64,000 nt of DNA from Stenopsyche tienmushanensis (lineage: Eukaryota > Arthropoda > Insecta > Trichoptera > Stenopsychidae): NCBI GenBank assembly GCA_008973525.1, contig WACJ01000114.1, positions 372,001 through 436,000 of the forward strand. The letters run 5' to 3'. Within the stretch, counting starts at the first letter, position 1, and each line of letters starts with the position of its first letter. Of the stretch, positions 11,191 to 22,509 are shown piece after piece. The translations under genes and the position numbers were made by a program. The notes under the pieces are model-generated. The model was not told where the DNA came from and searched no databases. It saw only the letters and a list, made by a program, of their open reading frames with translations.

Positions 11191-13514
11191 TAAACTCATG
11201 AAATCCATCTGGAATATTTATAGACCAATCCTAGTTTCCGAATATGATTCGAAACGGTTTGTTAAGCTTTTCCACAATCTCCGATGTTGTCAAAAGGTTG
11301 CCAAAAAAAATTTCTATGATTCTACAAGCTTTGTTACATTGTTTTTCTTTTGAATTAAAAATATTTTTATTTAAAAGCAGACTCAAAATTTTGCAATCCT
11401 TATTTCGATTCACAACATATTGGATTTTTTAATTTTATTTATATATTTTCATATAAGCCATGCTAAGTTCAAGCAATGGAAGTGAAGAAATAATAACTGT
11501 TTAATGCTAAGTTAAATCCTTATATATTATGTTATTTATTAATTAGAAATAATTTATTTATGACATTTACACAATCTAACAGATAAAGTGCACTCATTAA
11601 ATCAGGGTTTGGCTCATTTTGACAATGAGTGCATAATAAAATATGCATATTCAAAGATTTTTGGGTTTAAATTTACAATATATGCCATTAAAACCATGCC
11701 GAAATTGCTGGATTGCTAAAAACCACATAATATGATAATTTAAAAACATTTCGGTATTAATACGCAGTGGAATTAATAGATCGATGTGGTAATTAAATCA
11801 AAATTATTAAATTTTGCCCTAATTATATGTCAATATTATAAAAATATATTTCGTTTTTATGATTATTGTATAATAATAATTTTTAAGTATAAATAAAAAT
11901 ATATATTAACTAAAACATTTCTTTAAGCGAACTTTAGGTCTTCTAAACTTTTTAGGATGACCGTAATTGATGTAAAAACAAAGTTTTATTTAATTAATTT
12001 AAGTTATATATATAAGTAAATTAAAGAGTGATGTTGTATACTAAAATTATACTTGCAATTTTCTTTGAAACAATGCAAATGAAAATGTTTATCCGAAAAG
12101 ACTTAATTTGGTTACAATCATTGATGTCGTAAAGATAAGATTTTGTGGTTTTTCAATGGTCAAAACACAGTTTGTGTATTGAAAAAAAAAAAATATATAT
12201 GCATTACATAGTAAATGTATTCAAAATGGTCTCGACAATATGTACCGAAATTATTCAGTGTTCACACATTTTATTTTAATTCTGTGTTCCTTAATATTGA
12301 TAAAATTCACCTTATTGATGTAAATTTATTTTAATATAGTGATTTTATATAAAAGCTATTCATTTTTATACATTCCGTAATCCATAACATGCACATAATT
12401 TAGAAGTAATTGAAAGTCTTTTTATAATTTGAAAGTAACGTAGCCTGCAAAGTCTTGCCTGTGTTTAGGACTGAATGATCATTGTATTCGTTTGTCAAAG
12501 TTATAATTGTGAACTACAACTTTTTAAGAAAATAAATATCGACTTTTTATTTTACATCCCAAAAACGCCATACATATATATTAAAATATTCTTAACACAT
12601 TAAGGGTATAATTTTCATAGTAATCGATGCTAGATCCTATTTTTTAGGTTAGGGTTAGTGTCAGCTTGTATGTGATAATTTCGCGGGGTTTTTAGGTTTT
12701 ATGCTTGAAATTTAAAACGAAATAATAGTGGAATATACCGTAATACATGGTATATGCATAAGTTTAAGACTTTAATGTCATAATATCAAGATACGAATAG
12801 AATTTGAAATTCATTTGGCGACATAATGTCGACTTGCGAGTAGAAAGAGTTATTAAGACGTTTGAAATTGTATAAAAACGAATAAAGAAATGAGCTGTCC
12901 TTAATTAGCATAATAACTTATGTATATATTGGACTACGTATATATATATATGGTGACAAACATTTATTTAAGAAGTTTAATTCTGAATTGCTATATAAAA
13001 CGTCATTATTGTCATAATTTTTGGTCTTAACACGGTTATTAATGAACTACCATTTTAAACATGTTAAGAATTAATTAGAATGTTTCAATCTATGATTTAA
13101 ATCATATAAATAAATATATGTTATAATGAGAAATGTTCAAAATTTACGTTAGATAATAGCAACATTAAAAAAAATAAAACTTATTAACGATGTTTATTAT
13201 TTTTTTTATTAACTCAGCTTTGATGCGTTTGTAAAAAAATATACAAGGAAAATGTCTTCTTTGTTTTTTTTTTAATGCAACATCCTTCAACGAATTTAAT
13301 CCGGGACATTAATCTTGTAAAGTGTACCAATTCATACGAAACTTATGGTTAACGCCCACAGCGCGTTCGTAACCAATGGAAACGAGTTTTGACAACTTAT
13401 GATGCCCGTTCAATTTTGGAAGAACGAAAATGAAAGTCATCCATAGTTGACATCATTTTGTGTCAGGGAAGTGACCCAAAATACATTTTCGATCGCTAAT
13501 TGACAAAAATCAAA
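11191..13514. other. AT-rich 5' flank of IFT122, nothing recognised
   Basis: Contains no recognisable exon or transposon. The promoter of IFT122 must lie near the 3' end of this stretch. I could not identify a convincing TATA/Inr pair or X-box; an X-box (RFX site) would be expected for a cilium gene. Confidence 0.5.
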
Positions 13515-16500
13515 ATGAGAACCGTTCCCAAGTGGATAAATAAAATACACGAAGCTGATAAAACCGAATTTTCTTGGTATGTTAAAAAAACGTTATTTCC
13601 AACGCGATTCTGTTTTTAAATTGAATTGTAGGCTTTTATCATGATGTCCCGATTAATATTCAAAATACATAATCCAAATGCATCTAACTTGTGAGCTTTT
13701 TAAATGCAGTTGGATAAGTTAAACTGCTTTGAATGTAATTGGATTTGTATTGACTCATATGAATTGAAAAATATGTTTGTGTAATTAATTTAAATTTTTA
13801 AGCATACAAAGTCTTTGCTACAGTCCTGATGGAAGTCAGTTGATTGTAGCCGCTAGTGAACGAGTTATGGTTTATGATCCGCAAGACGGTTCATTAATAA
13901 GGCTGTTGCGAGGTCACAAAGATGTAGTCTATTGTGTTGCATATGCAAGTGACGGACGAAAATTCGCCTCAGGCGGTGCAGATAAAATTGTTATTATTTG
14001 GACATCAAAGCTGGAAGGTGTTCTAAAATATTCGTAAGTATAATTTTATTAAAATATGCTAATGTATGCGGCGGTTTTCCTCTTAAATGCAATTTGTTTT
14101 TAAATGCTCAGCTGTTATGCATTGCGGATATTTTGAAATTGTTTCTCTAAAAATGAAATTTGCAGTCACAATGAAGCAATACAATGCTTAGCGTATAATC
14201 CTGTTACTCATCAATTGACATCCTGTGCCGTATCCGATATCGCCTTTTGGTCAAACGAAGTGAAGGCCGTTCAAAAGCATCGTATCGGCGGTTCAGGAAG
14301 AATCACATCATGTTCGTGGTCTCCTGACGGACAACTCTTGGCGATTGGGTCGTCGGGCGGCTTTGTTTCGATCAGAAATAAAGTGAGCACATTGTATTTT
14401 TTGCATGCGTTCAAAATGTCTTATGCTAGCAATTGAGAATTGTTTTATATTTTAGACGGGAGAAGAAAAAGTCCGCATAAACAGAGATAATTGTCCGGTG
14501 TGGGCCGTTTTATGGTCAGAGAATACTTTATTGGTCAGCGATTGGTCTGAAACTTTGTCATTTTATAATTCATTAGGGCAACAAGTGATGAAAGACAGAG
14601 CTCTTGGTATGAACAACAATTTTGCATTAACCACTTTCCTGGCGTCGACACAAATACGCGTCGTTAAAATTCTTAATTTTTTTTATCAAAAGAAGATTAA
14701 AATAACGCCGGGGAAGTGATAAATACATTATTTACATACAAATTCATATACAATAAGGTTTTTTTTAACTCACAGGACTTATGCCAGTATGTTTAAGTAA
14801 ATTAGGAGAACTTATTTTAACATGTGGCGTGAAAGGCTGGACAGTTTTGACATCCGAAGGTGTAACAGTATTAAAAAACTATCAACAATGGATTTGGTCA
14901 ATACAGCATTGTCCTATTAGTAACACTATTGTGAGCTATTTTAATGTATTACCACCGAAGAACATATATATTTTTATTTAGCCCTAATTGATCATAATTT
15001 TTCATTGTATTGTAGGCCTTGGGATGCTTAGATGGCACGCTGTGGTGTTATCAGATTGTCTTCAACAAAGTGCATGGGCTTTATCATGAACGATATGCTT
15101 ATAGAGAAAATCTAACTGACGTTATAATTCAACACCTCACCACAGGCACCAAAGTAAAGATCAAATGTCACGATAAAGTTCAAAAGATTGCCATTTATAA
15201 ACATAGACTTGCGGTAAGCAAATACATTTATCGATCGTTATTAGTCATTAGTCAGATGGAGTCCATTGCAAATTAACATTTTTCCAACTCACTTCCATTT
15301 ATTTCAACTTGTCCATTGTATTCCGCAAAGAGTATTACTGGTTTCCTTCGTCTCCTCAGAACCATTCCATAACAGCCTTCGTCCATTTGCTTTATGTGAT
15401 TTTATGTATGCGATATGTAAAAATTTAAATGTTGCGTATTAGAATTTACATATTGAATAACAATTATAGCATCTCATTATACAAAATATTGTAAAGCAAT
15501 ACTCACTTATTTTTAAATATGTTGATGATTTGAAGCCAATAAATTAACAAAAATTTGTATGCATAAATGTTACTTTTGTATAAAATTGCTTTATTGTGGA
15601 TCCATGCGAAAAATACGAATCATTACGTGTATGGATGCTCTAACATTTACAGTTTCTTCGTCTGCATTTGATAACTTATTGGGAAGAGGACACTTTTTTT
15701 TATTGATTTTTTGTTCATCTGAATTCTCAAACTTATCCGGAGAAGAACTTTTATCTTGCTCCTTTTTATCCAAGGTATTATTATTTGACGACATAACGAC
15801 GGATTTGTATTTATTCTTTCACTAGGCTCTTTTTTTAAGTTTGAAAACAATTGTTCACTGATTGATTTACCTAAATTAGGTTAAAATTTTATAAAACTCA
15901 ATAAGTATTATTGAAAAATAGAAATAATTAAATGTGACAATAAAATTGGTTAAAGTGAGCAACCAACTACGATGTCTGAAAGACACTAAAAATTTCCATA
16001 GTTACTTGATTTGAATTGATATGCATTCAACTTTATACATATTAATAATAGCTTGTGTGTGCAATTTTAAGCACAATACAATACTTCCTCATAACATTTA
16101 CAAAGTAATACCAATGATAAATGATTAAAAATTACATTATAATCATATTAAGAAAAAAATAATATTTTTAATGAAGCTAAATTATAATTGAATATTATGT
16201 CCGTTATATTGGTTACCTGAAAATCAGGAATGTATTCTAATGTAATAAGTAGCCTCTTGTTAATTTGTTTTAGGTTCAACTTCCTGAGCGAATTGTCATT
16301 TATGAGCAGAATGATTCAGACGGAATGCTCTACAAAGTCAAAGAAAAGATACCGCAGAAAGGAGAATGTTCTTTATTAGTTGCGACAAGTACTTCCTTGC
16401 TTCTTTGCCAGGATTCAAAACTTGTTATGATTGGCGGTAAAAATTTAATTACTTGGAATGTCCCCGCATCTATTAGATACGTTAAAGTTACTCCAATAAA

Positions 16501-19500
16501 TAACAAAGAGGTGTTACTACTCGGACTGTCAAATGGAGAAGTATATAGATTAAAAACAAATAAAATATCAGTATACTATGTAACATTATATCAATACATT
16601 AATTTATTTTTAGATATGGAAAGTAGATTTGGATGAGACGTCGACTGAAGTCTTTATCAACATTAATGCTGCAATAAGATGCTTTGACCTGAGTGTCACC
16701 AAGAGCATGATAGCAATCGTGGATGAGAATTGTTTATGCCATGTTTTTATTTTAGCAACACGGCAATTATTATTTACCGTAAGCCGGTTTTCGAAGTGAA
16801 AGCGGTTTTATATTTAATACTTGTTTTAATTGATTGTAACTTTCAGATTGAAAATACTTCATCAGTTTCCTGGCATGCGTCGTACGATGATATGTTGTGT
16901 TTTTCTGGCGGCGGTATGCTTTCGATAAAAGCGGTTCCTTTTCCACAGGCATCGCAGCCACTCGTTGGTTCCGTTGTTGGCTTTCAAAAGGGCTACGTAT
17001 TTTGTTTGCAAGCAAATGCTATGCAATCGATTAACGTGCCTCTATCGCATGCAATGCATCAATATATACAAAATCACATGTTCAAGTAGATATTTATGCA
17101 GAATTCTTATTTCAAGGCAGCAATATAATTTATTTTGTTGAATTATAATTTAAATGCTTAATTTTAGGGAAGCTTATGAAATTGCTTGCTTAGGAGTGAC
17201 CGATTCAGACTGGGAAAACCTTGGATTTGCCGCGTTAGAAGAATTGTCTTTGAACATAGCACAAAAGGCTTTTCAACGCAGTGAGAACTCTATTTTTCTT
17301 CATTTGATTGAAAATTTAAAGGTTTAAAACTATATATTTAAAGTACAGTGGAACCTCGGCTTACAAGTGTCCTTGGTTATGAGTTTTTCGGGTTACGGGC
17401 CGTAAGCCGGGTGTCGTCACACTTGGTCTCGTCGAACCAAGTTACGAAACCATAAACCGATGAAAAACCGTCTGACACTCCTCTTTTTATGTGAATGCGA
17501 GTGGCGACAAGAATGTAAAACCTATTCTTGTTTATTCTTTGGAGAACCTGCGAGCATTTAAGGGGGGAAATTACATTAGGAGGCTGATTTTTTAGCGTTT
17601 TTCGTAACGTTTTTTAACAGGGAAGGAATAATTAGAATTTGTTGAAACTTAGAAAATGTTTTATTAATATTTTGAAATACAGTTGAAATTTTTTATGAGT
17701 CATTTCCACCGGAAATAGTTATAAGGTGCTTCCCATGAAAGGTTCCCATTATTTCTTATGGGAAAACTCGTTTTGGGTTATGAGTTTTTCGGCTATTCCG
17801 GAACGAATTAAACTCGTAACCTGAGGTTCCACTGTATCCCTTAATTATTCTATAAAGTATTTGTTAATCATTGTATTTAATTAAATCGACCCACAGGAAT
17901 TGGTCAGTCAGGGTGACTCCAATTCTAAATCTTTAGCTTTAGCTGAGGTATCTGCGTATCGCGGTCAGTATACTGAAGCAGCAAGATTGTATCGAGTGAA
18001 TAATCAACCACAACGTGCACTTACAATGTATACGGATTTAAGAATGTTTCATAAAGCACAGGTAGAACAAATTTTAAGTCACTTATTTTCATGAACATGA
18101 TTACTAAATATTTTATTAAAAAATGGATACAAATTTGCATTATAGGAATATATGAACACAGATGATGTATCTGTATTAATTCGCAAGAGAGCTGAATGGG
18201 CTCAACATATAAATGAACCTAGAGTAGCAGCTGAGATGTTTTTAGCTGCTAACGATATTAAAAGTGCAACTGATATCATGGCAGAACATGGATGGGTAGA
18301 CATGTATGTGAAATCAATTATTCAGCTAATATTTTTATGAATCGATTGAATTTTATTGATGAAATATTTTTTTAAAGGTTAATTGAAACGGGACGAAATA
18401 TCGATAAAGGATCTGGGAGTGATTTATATATCGTAGCACAGGTTCTTACAAATCTAGGTCATTTAGAAGCCGCTACTGAATTATATCAAAAGCTTGGTGA
18501 TCAACGTGCCATGGTTACAATGGCAGTAAAGTTGGAAAATTGGCAACAAGCTTTTCAACTCGCCAAACAGTTTCCCGAGTACAAAAAAGAGGTTTATATA
18601 CCATATGCACAGCGTATGGCCAGAGATAATCATTTTATTGAAGCTCATAAAGGTTACACAAGCTAAATATGTTCGTTAATAATTAAATTGTTTAATAGAT
18701 ATTCGGAGATTACAATTTCATCTTTGATATTTTAGCATATCACATGGGCGGTCAAACAGAGTCTGCTGTCAGAGTTTTGGGGGTTTTGATACAAAATGCA
18801 ATAGCTGAGGAACGCTTCAATGACGCTGCTTATTTATATTGGTTGTTAGCCTCTCAATCTCTCGAAATAGCACACGAGGCCGAAGATGAAATGTATTTTA
18901 AATCGAAATCAATATACATTCAAATCGTTCTTATTTTAATATGTAAATTAACACTTTTTCCAGCCAAGAAAAAAAGTGGTTGAGATCATTCAAAGAGAAC
19001 GATAAATTTGCAATAGTTTACTATGCGTTCCATCTCGTTCATCAATCAATACATGAAGTGTTTTCCGTGTGTCAACCGGAAACATTATTTAATGCGGCAA
19101 AAATTGTTTTATCGCATATAGAGAAGAATTCTCAGCCCCCAAAGGGAATATCTCTTTTGTATCCATTTTTAATGTTCAATACATATAATTATTTTCAACT
19201 TATTTATGATTAATTGAGTTCGGCCATCCATATATGGAATAATGTAAAAAAAATATCTTTCCTATATAAATTACAGTTCAACATATTTGTGTTTAGCTAA
19301 ACAGGGCAGAGTATTGGGAGCCAATAAACTAGCTCGGCAGATGCTCGATAAAATTCAGAATTTGAAAGTTCCATTCAAAATTCAGGTAATTTTTTAAAAA
19401 TACATTTTACATGGATAAATGGAATACATGGAGTTTTGATTTTTAAATTTATTTTTTTGTGCTAGGAAAATGTTGAAGTTTTAACATTATTATCGAGAGC

Positions 19501-21561
19501 GGGAGGCCTTAACGACAGCAATGAGGTTACTCCGTTATGCTACAGATGTTCTCATCATCTTTTACCACTTGCTACCGTTTGTCATTTTTGTGGACATCGT
19601 TTGTATTACTCTTTTTTGACTTTTGGTTAGTGTATTTTCTTTTGAACAAGACTGTTTTTTTTCCTTATATTAGATTGTCCCGTTAGGAATGCTATTTTTT
19701 TCCATACTTACTTTTTGACCATCAATTGTGTTTCAGCCGTCCCTTTGACAACACGTATTGTATATTTTGTTAGTTGACTAACATCTGGAGAACGTTATTT
19801 TCTACTAGATACTTCCGGAAAAATATTCAAATACACTTAAAAAAATTGGAAAGACCATAAAACATAGGATATGGATATGGCACAGCATTACTCATGAGAT
19901 TAAGGCAGTGCGCGGGAGTACGAGTCATAATTTAATCGATAAAGAGAAGAAACAACCATTTTTACATTATCTAGTGACTGGAGATGACAAGTGGGTGTTG
20001 TACTCAAATCAAAAACGCAAAAGACAATGACTTTCAAAGGGGCAGGTAAAGAAACCAGCCCCTCGACCGGGTCTAACAGTAAAAATAGCATTTTTAAATG
20101 TATAGTGGGACTCCAAAGGGATAATCTACCATGAAGACTTTCCATATGATCAAACCATAACGAGGTAGATATATTGTTCACAATTAGAAAGCTTAAAAAT
20201 GGCGTTGAGTACGAAAAGGCCAGGTGTAGTCAACCGTCGCCAAATTCTTTAGCAACATGATAATGCTTGACCCCATAAATCAAAGATGACTGAAAACAAA
20301 TTAAAGGAACTCGATTGGCATCCGCATCCACCTTATTCTCCTGAGCTTGCTTTTTCTGACTATCATTCATTTAGATCAGTTGCTCTCAACCAGTGCACTG
20401 CGAGCTTATTGCAAGTGCACCGCAAAAATATTGGTAAAAACAAAAAATTCTGCAAAATGGTGATAACTGAAAAAATCATTGACGAAATTATGAAAGTCAA
20501 CGAGAGAGTTAATAATTATCTATGCTGCAAAGAACTTACTAAGCATACAACAGGACAAGATGTTTTTGATTCTATTTCTTGATATTTAGAACAATTTAAA
20601 ATATCTTGGGAGTTATGTGTAGGAATTTGTACAGATGGTGCTCCTTCAATGGTAAGCTCAATCAAATGATTTGTTACCCTTGCAAAGTCAAGACTGGATA
20701 CGAAATTTATTTGCTACAATTGATATATCATATTTTGAATTTTCATCCGCCAAAGAAGAAGAATTAGTCTCATTGTCGACTCCCTAGATTTGCCACATAA
20801 AGAGAGCCTTCAAATATTAATAACTCTTTCATTTCAAAAACAACATTCCTAACGGGACAATCTATTATTATTAAAAGTAACTAACTTGATACATTTTTAT
20901 TATTTATCTTCAAGATATACTACCTCTGGTTGCATTCGCTCTGGAAGATGACATAACTGTTGAAGAAGCATTACAATTGATAGAGTCTGATTCTCCATCC
21001 ACGCACGACAATCATACGGTCTTTGATAGAAAAAATTCATCACAAGTGCTAAAAATTGAATCAATTTCAGATATGAAAGACACATTTATGAATAAACCCT
21101 ATGAGGTGAAATGACTATTTTCAAAATTGTTTTCGTTTATTTTAATAGGGTAATATTTATAATAAGAGCATTATTTCAGGACGATAGGGACGGTGAAGTA
21201 ATGTGTTCTCGAAGCGATTTGATGTCTCTTCAACCTACATCCGTAATCGTTATCCACCAGCCTCATCCGCTGAAGACACTATTTTATCGCAATGTAATGC
21301 CCGATTTACACATTCAAGCGTGTCCGCACTGCTACAAGGTATTTATAAAATATGCGTGTGTTATTTTAAAGATTGCAAGTATAATGAATAATAATGTTTA
21401 TAAGCTATTTAAAAATATCTTTGCAGTTTTTCTACGTTGACGATATGGAATCTCAGTTTATAACGAAGGGTTTCTGTTCTTTTTGTCGTAATAAATTTAT
21501 TGATTCATCCACGGATGATTCTTTTAAGTCTCTTTTATCACCATCGTATTCCGCAACATAG
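13515..21561 (+). CDS. IFT122: Intraflagellar transport protein 122 homologue (IFT-A core subunit)
   Basis: Twenty exons: 13515-13576, 13803-14033, 14166-14382, 14456-14606, 14776-14930, 15016-15213, 16274-16540, 16614-16778, 16847-17085, 17168-17321, 17897-18061, 18146-18303, 18378-18652, 18736-18892, 18964-19158, 19277-19385, 19466-19625, 20915-21105, 21180-21338, 21427-21561. All have GT-AG borders and phases add up to 1180 codons plus TAG. The start [10 protein letters not shown] has a good insect context (CAAAATG). WD40 propellers fill roughly residues 1-550 ([26 protein letters not shown]), TPR-like helices about 560-960, and Cys pairs (CYRC...CHFC near 991-1008; CPHC...CSFC near 1131-1156) form the C-terminal zinc-binding part. 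Alignment by eye to animal IFT122 is continuous, including WTSKLEG, MYTDL and HGWVDM. The product is a subunit of IFT-A for retrograde ciliary transport and membrane-protein entry; in insects it acts in sensory cilia (Drosophila Oseg1). It lacks the optional acidic insert of the longest vertebrate forms. AATAAA at 21634-21639. Two transposon remnants lie in its introns without touching exons. Confidence 0.97.
15214..16273 (+). other. IFT122 intron 6 (1.06 kb)
   Basis: The longest IFT122 intron without a transposon. It contains a minus-strand ORF (15591-15794) listed separately. The remainder is AT-rich with nothing recognisable. Confidence 0.6.
15591..15794 (-). CDS. Possible nested small protein gene or retrocopy (67 aa), unrecognised
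   Basis: Antisense to IFT122, inside its intron 6. The ORF starts [20 protein letters not shown], is hydrophilic and Lys/Ser/Asp-rich in the first half, then has [15 protein letters not shown] and ends IRIFRMDPQ. Its stop codon TAA is embedded in a canonical AATAAA poly(A) signal (CACAATAAAGC on the minus strand), which is unusual for a chance ORF. No intron or domain is seen and I do not recognise it. It could be a nested gene, a 3' terminal exon, or a processed retrocopy. Confidence 0.35.
   Translation of the reverse strand: MSSNNNTLDKKEQDKSSSPDKFENSDEQKINKKKCPLPNKLSNADEETVNVRASIHVMIRIFRMDPQ
17346..17834. mobile_element. pogo/Tigger-like MITE in IFT122 intron 10
   Basis: Perfectly recognisable inverted termini: left CAGTGGAACCTCGG and right CCTGAGGTTCCACTG, flanked by TA on both sides (TA target duplication). 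No transposase ORF. CAGTGGAACCTC-type ends with TA duplication are characteristic of pogo/Tigger-related elements (family knowledge). It is interrupted by another repeat at about 17562-17735. Confidence 0.75.
17562..17735. mobile_element. Fragment of the GGGGGG-ended TTAA family nested in the MITE
   Basis: After TTAA at 17558-17561 the sequence GGGGGGAAATTACATTAGGAG and the following 150 bases match the left end of the element at 9944 (TTTTTAGCGTTTTTCGT... block). Only the left arm is present; the right arm was lost. Confidence 0.6.
19671..20863 (+). mobile_element. Decayed mariner in IFT122 intron 17, with a hAT-like insertion
   Basis: Inverted termini: left TAGATTGTCCCGTTAGGAATG, right CATTCCTAACGGGACAATCTA. 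The plus strand encodes broken mariner transposase: [20 protein letters not shown], then a QHDNA-PHK segment, then [18 protein letters not shown], i.e. the three DD34D positions in order, with several stops. The coding sequence breaks off near 20380, where an unrelated hAT-type fragment follows. Confidence 0.8.
20383..20760 (+). mobile_element. hAT (ZBED/GTF2IRD2-like) transposase fragment inside the mariner
   Basis: Reads [14 protein letters not shown], stop, [19 protein letters not shown] and APSMVSSIK. The [15 protein letters not shown] motif belongs to the catalytic region of domesticated-like hAT proteins such as ZBED/SCAND3/GTF2IRD2 relatives (family knowledge). Two in-frame stops mark it as dead. 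A related fragment lies at 29143-29247. Confidence 0.65.
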
Positions 21562-22509
21562 ATTATTTTGATATGAGCATGATCATGATTTTTATGAGCA
21601 CGACTGTGATTTGTATTTTTATGTAAAATATAAAATAAATAGGAACATAAGTATATGGACTTATTGTGTTGATAACTTCTTACAATCGATTCTTATTTTT
21701 TCCTTACTCCTTATTGTTGTTAGGATTAGGAATATTAAAATATATACAATTTAAAAAATAAATACTAATTTATTTATACATTTCAACATCATTTCGTCAG
21801 AACATATTGAATAAGTTGATGCTTGAACGATGAGGATTTACATTGATAATATTTTTATTGTTAGAGCCTCATTTATTTATACCTTTTAGTATAGCAATGT
21901 GATAAATACAGTATTTAAAATATTTCTTCGTTTTATGTACACAATTTACATCACGTCCACACTCCGCACTCATCTATATATAAATATATATTTTATGTTT
22001 ACATATATACCTATACGCGTACACATTTATGTGCATTTGCATTCATATATATATATGCATACATGTTATAATTCTAAATGGCATTGCTAAAGGTATAATG
22101 CATGGAAAATATTTAATATGAACAAACAGTCTCAAAAGTATTTATAAAATAAAACAGTAAGCACTATCGAGCATTAAGACTTGAAGAATTATTTCATTTC
22201 CCTATACCTGCGAACAATATGCGTCCATTGTAATTAATTTTATCTGAGATTTGTTATCTTGTCTGTTCTTTATAGGAATAATTATAAATTTGTCTAATTT
22301 TTATAAGATAGAGTCTTCAATGCTTTTTTTGTCATCGTAGTTCTTCAACTCACCACCTCATCGCGGGTAATGTTCGCTGCTTAACTGACATTAAAGTTAA
22401 TCTATAACTAACAGTTTTAAAAATAAATTAATAAAAATATGCCTAAATGAATACAAAAAATTTACATGAAATTGTAATGATATGGTTAGTGACGTGAGAT
22501 TTGTGATTC
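21562..22509. other. Convergent 3' region between IFT122 and the FReD gene
   Basis: About 950 bases between two stop codons facing each other. The IFT122 poly(A) signal is at 21634-21639; TTTATT (AATAAA on minus) near 21871 could serve the FReD gene. Contains short TA/CA runs near 21975-22065. No other feature. Confidence 0.6.

Noticed and set aside
14608..14719. Read-through of the IFT122 frame past 14606 (MNNNFALTT...)
   Set aside because: GTATGA donor at 14607 and the acceptor at 14775 restore a continuous IFT122 match ([11 protein letters not shown]); the read-through has no similarity.
16770..17015. Minus-strand 81-aa ORF
   Set aside because: Antisense to IFT122 exons 8-9, whose sense frame is unmistakable.
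19900..20181. Minus-strand 93-aa ORF in IFT122 intron 17
   Set aside because: It is antisense to the mariner transposase ([12 protein letters not shown] on the plus strand).
22000..22065. CRISPR-like or satellite array
   Set aside because: Only short TA/CA-type low-complexity runs without regular repeats and spacers.
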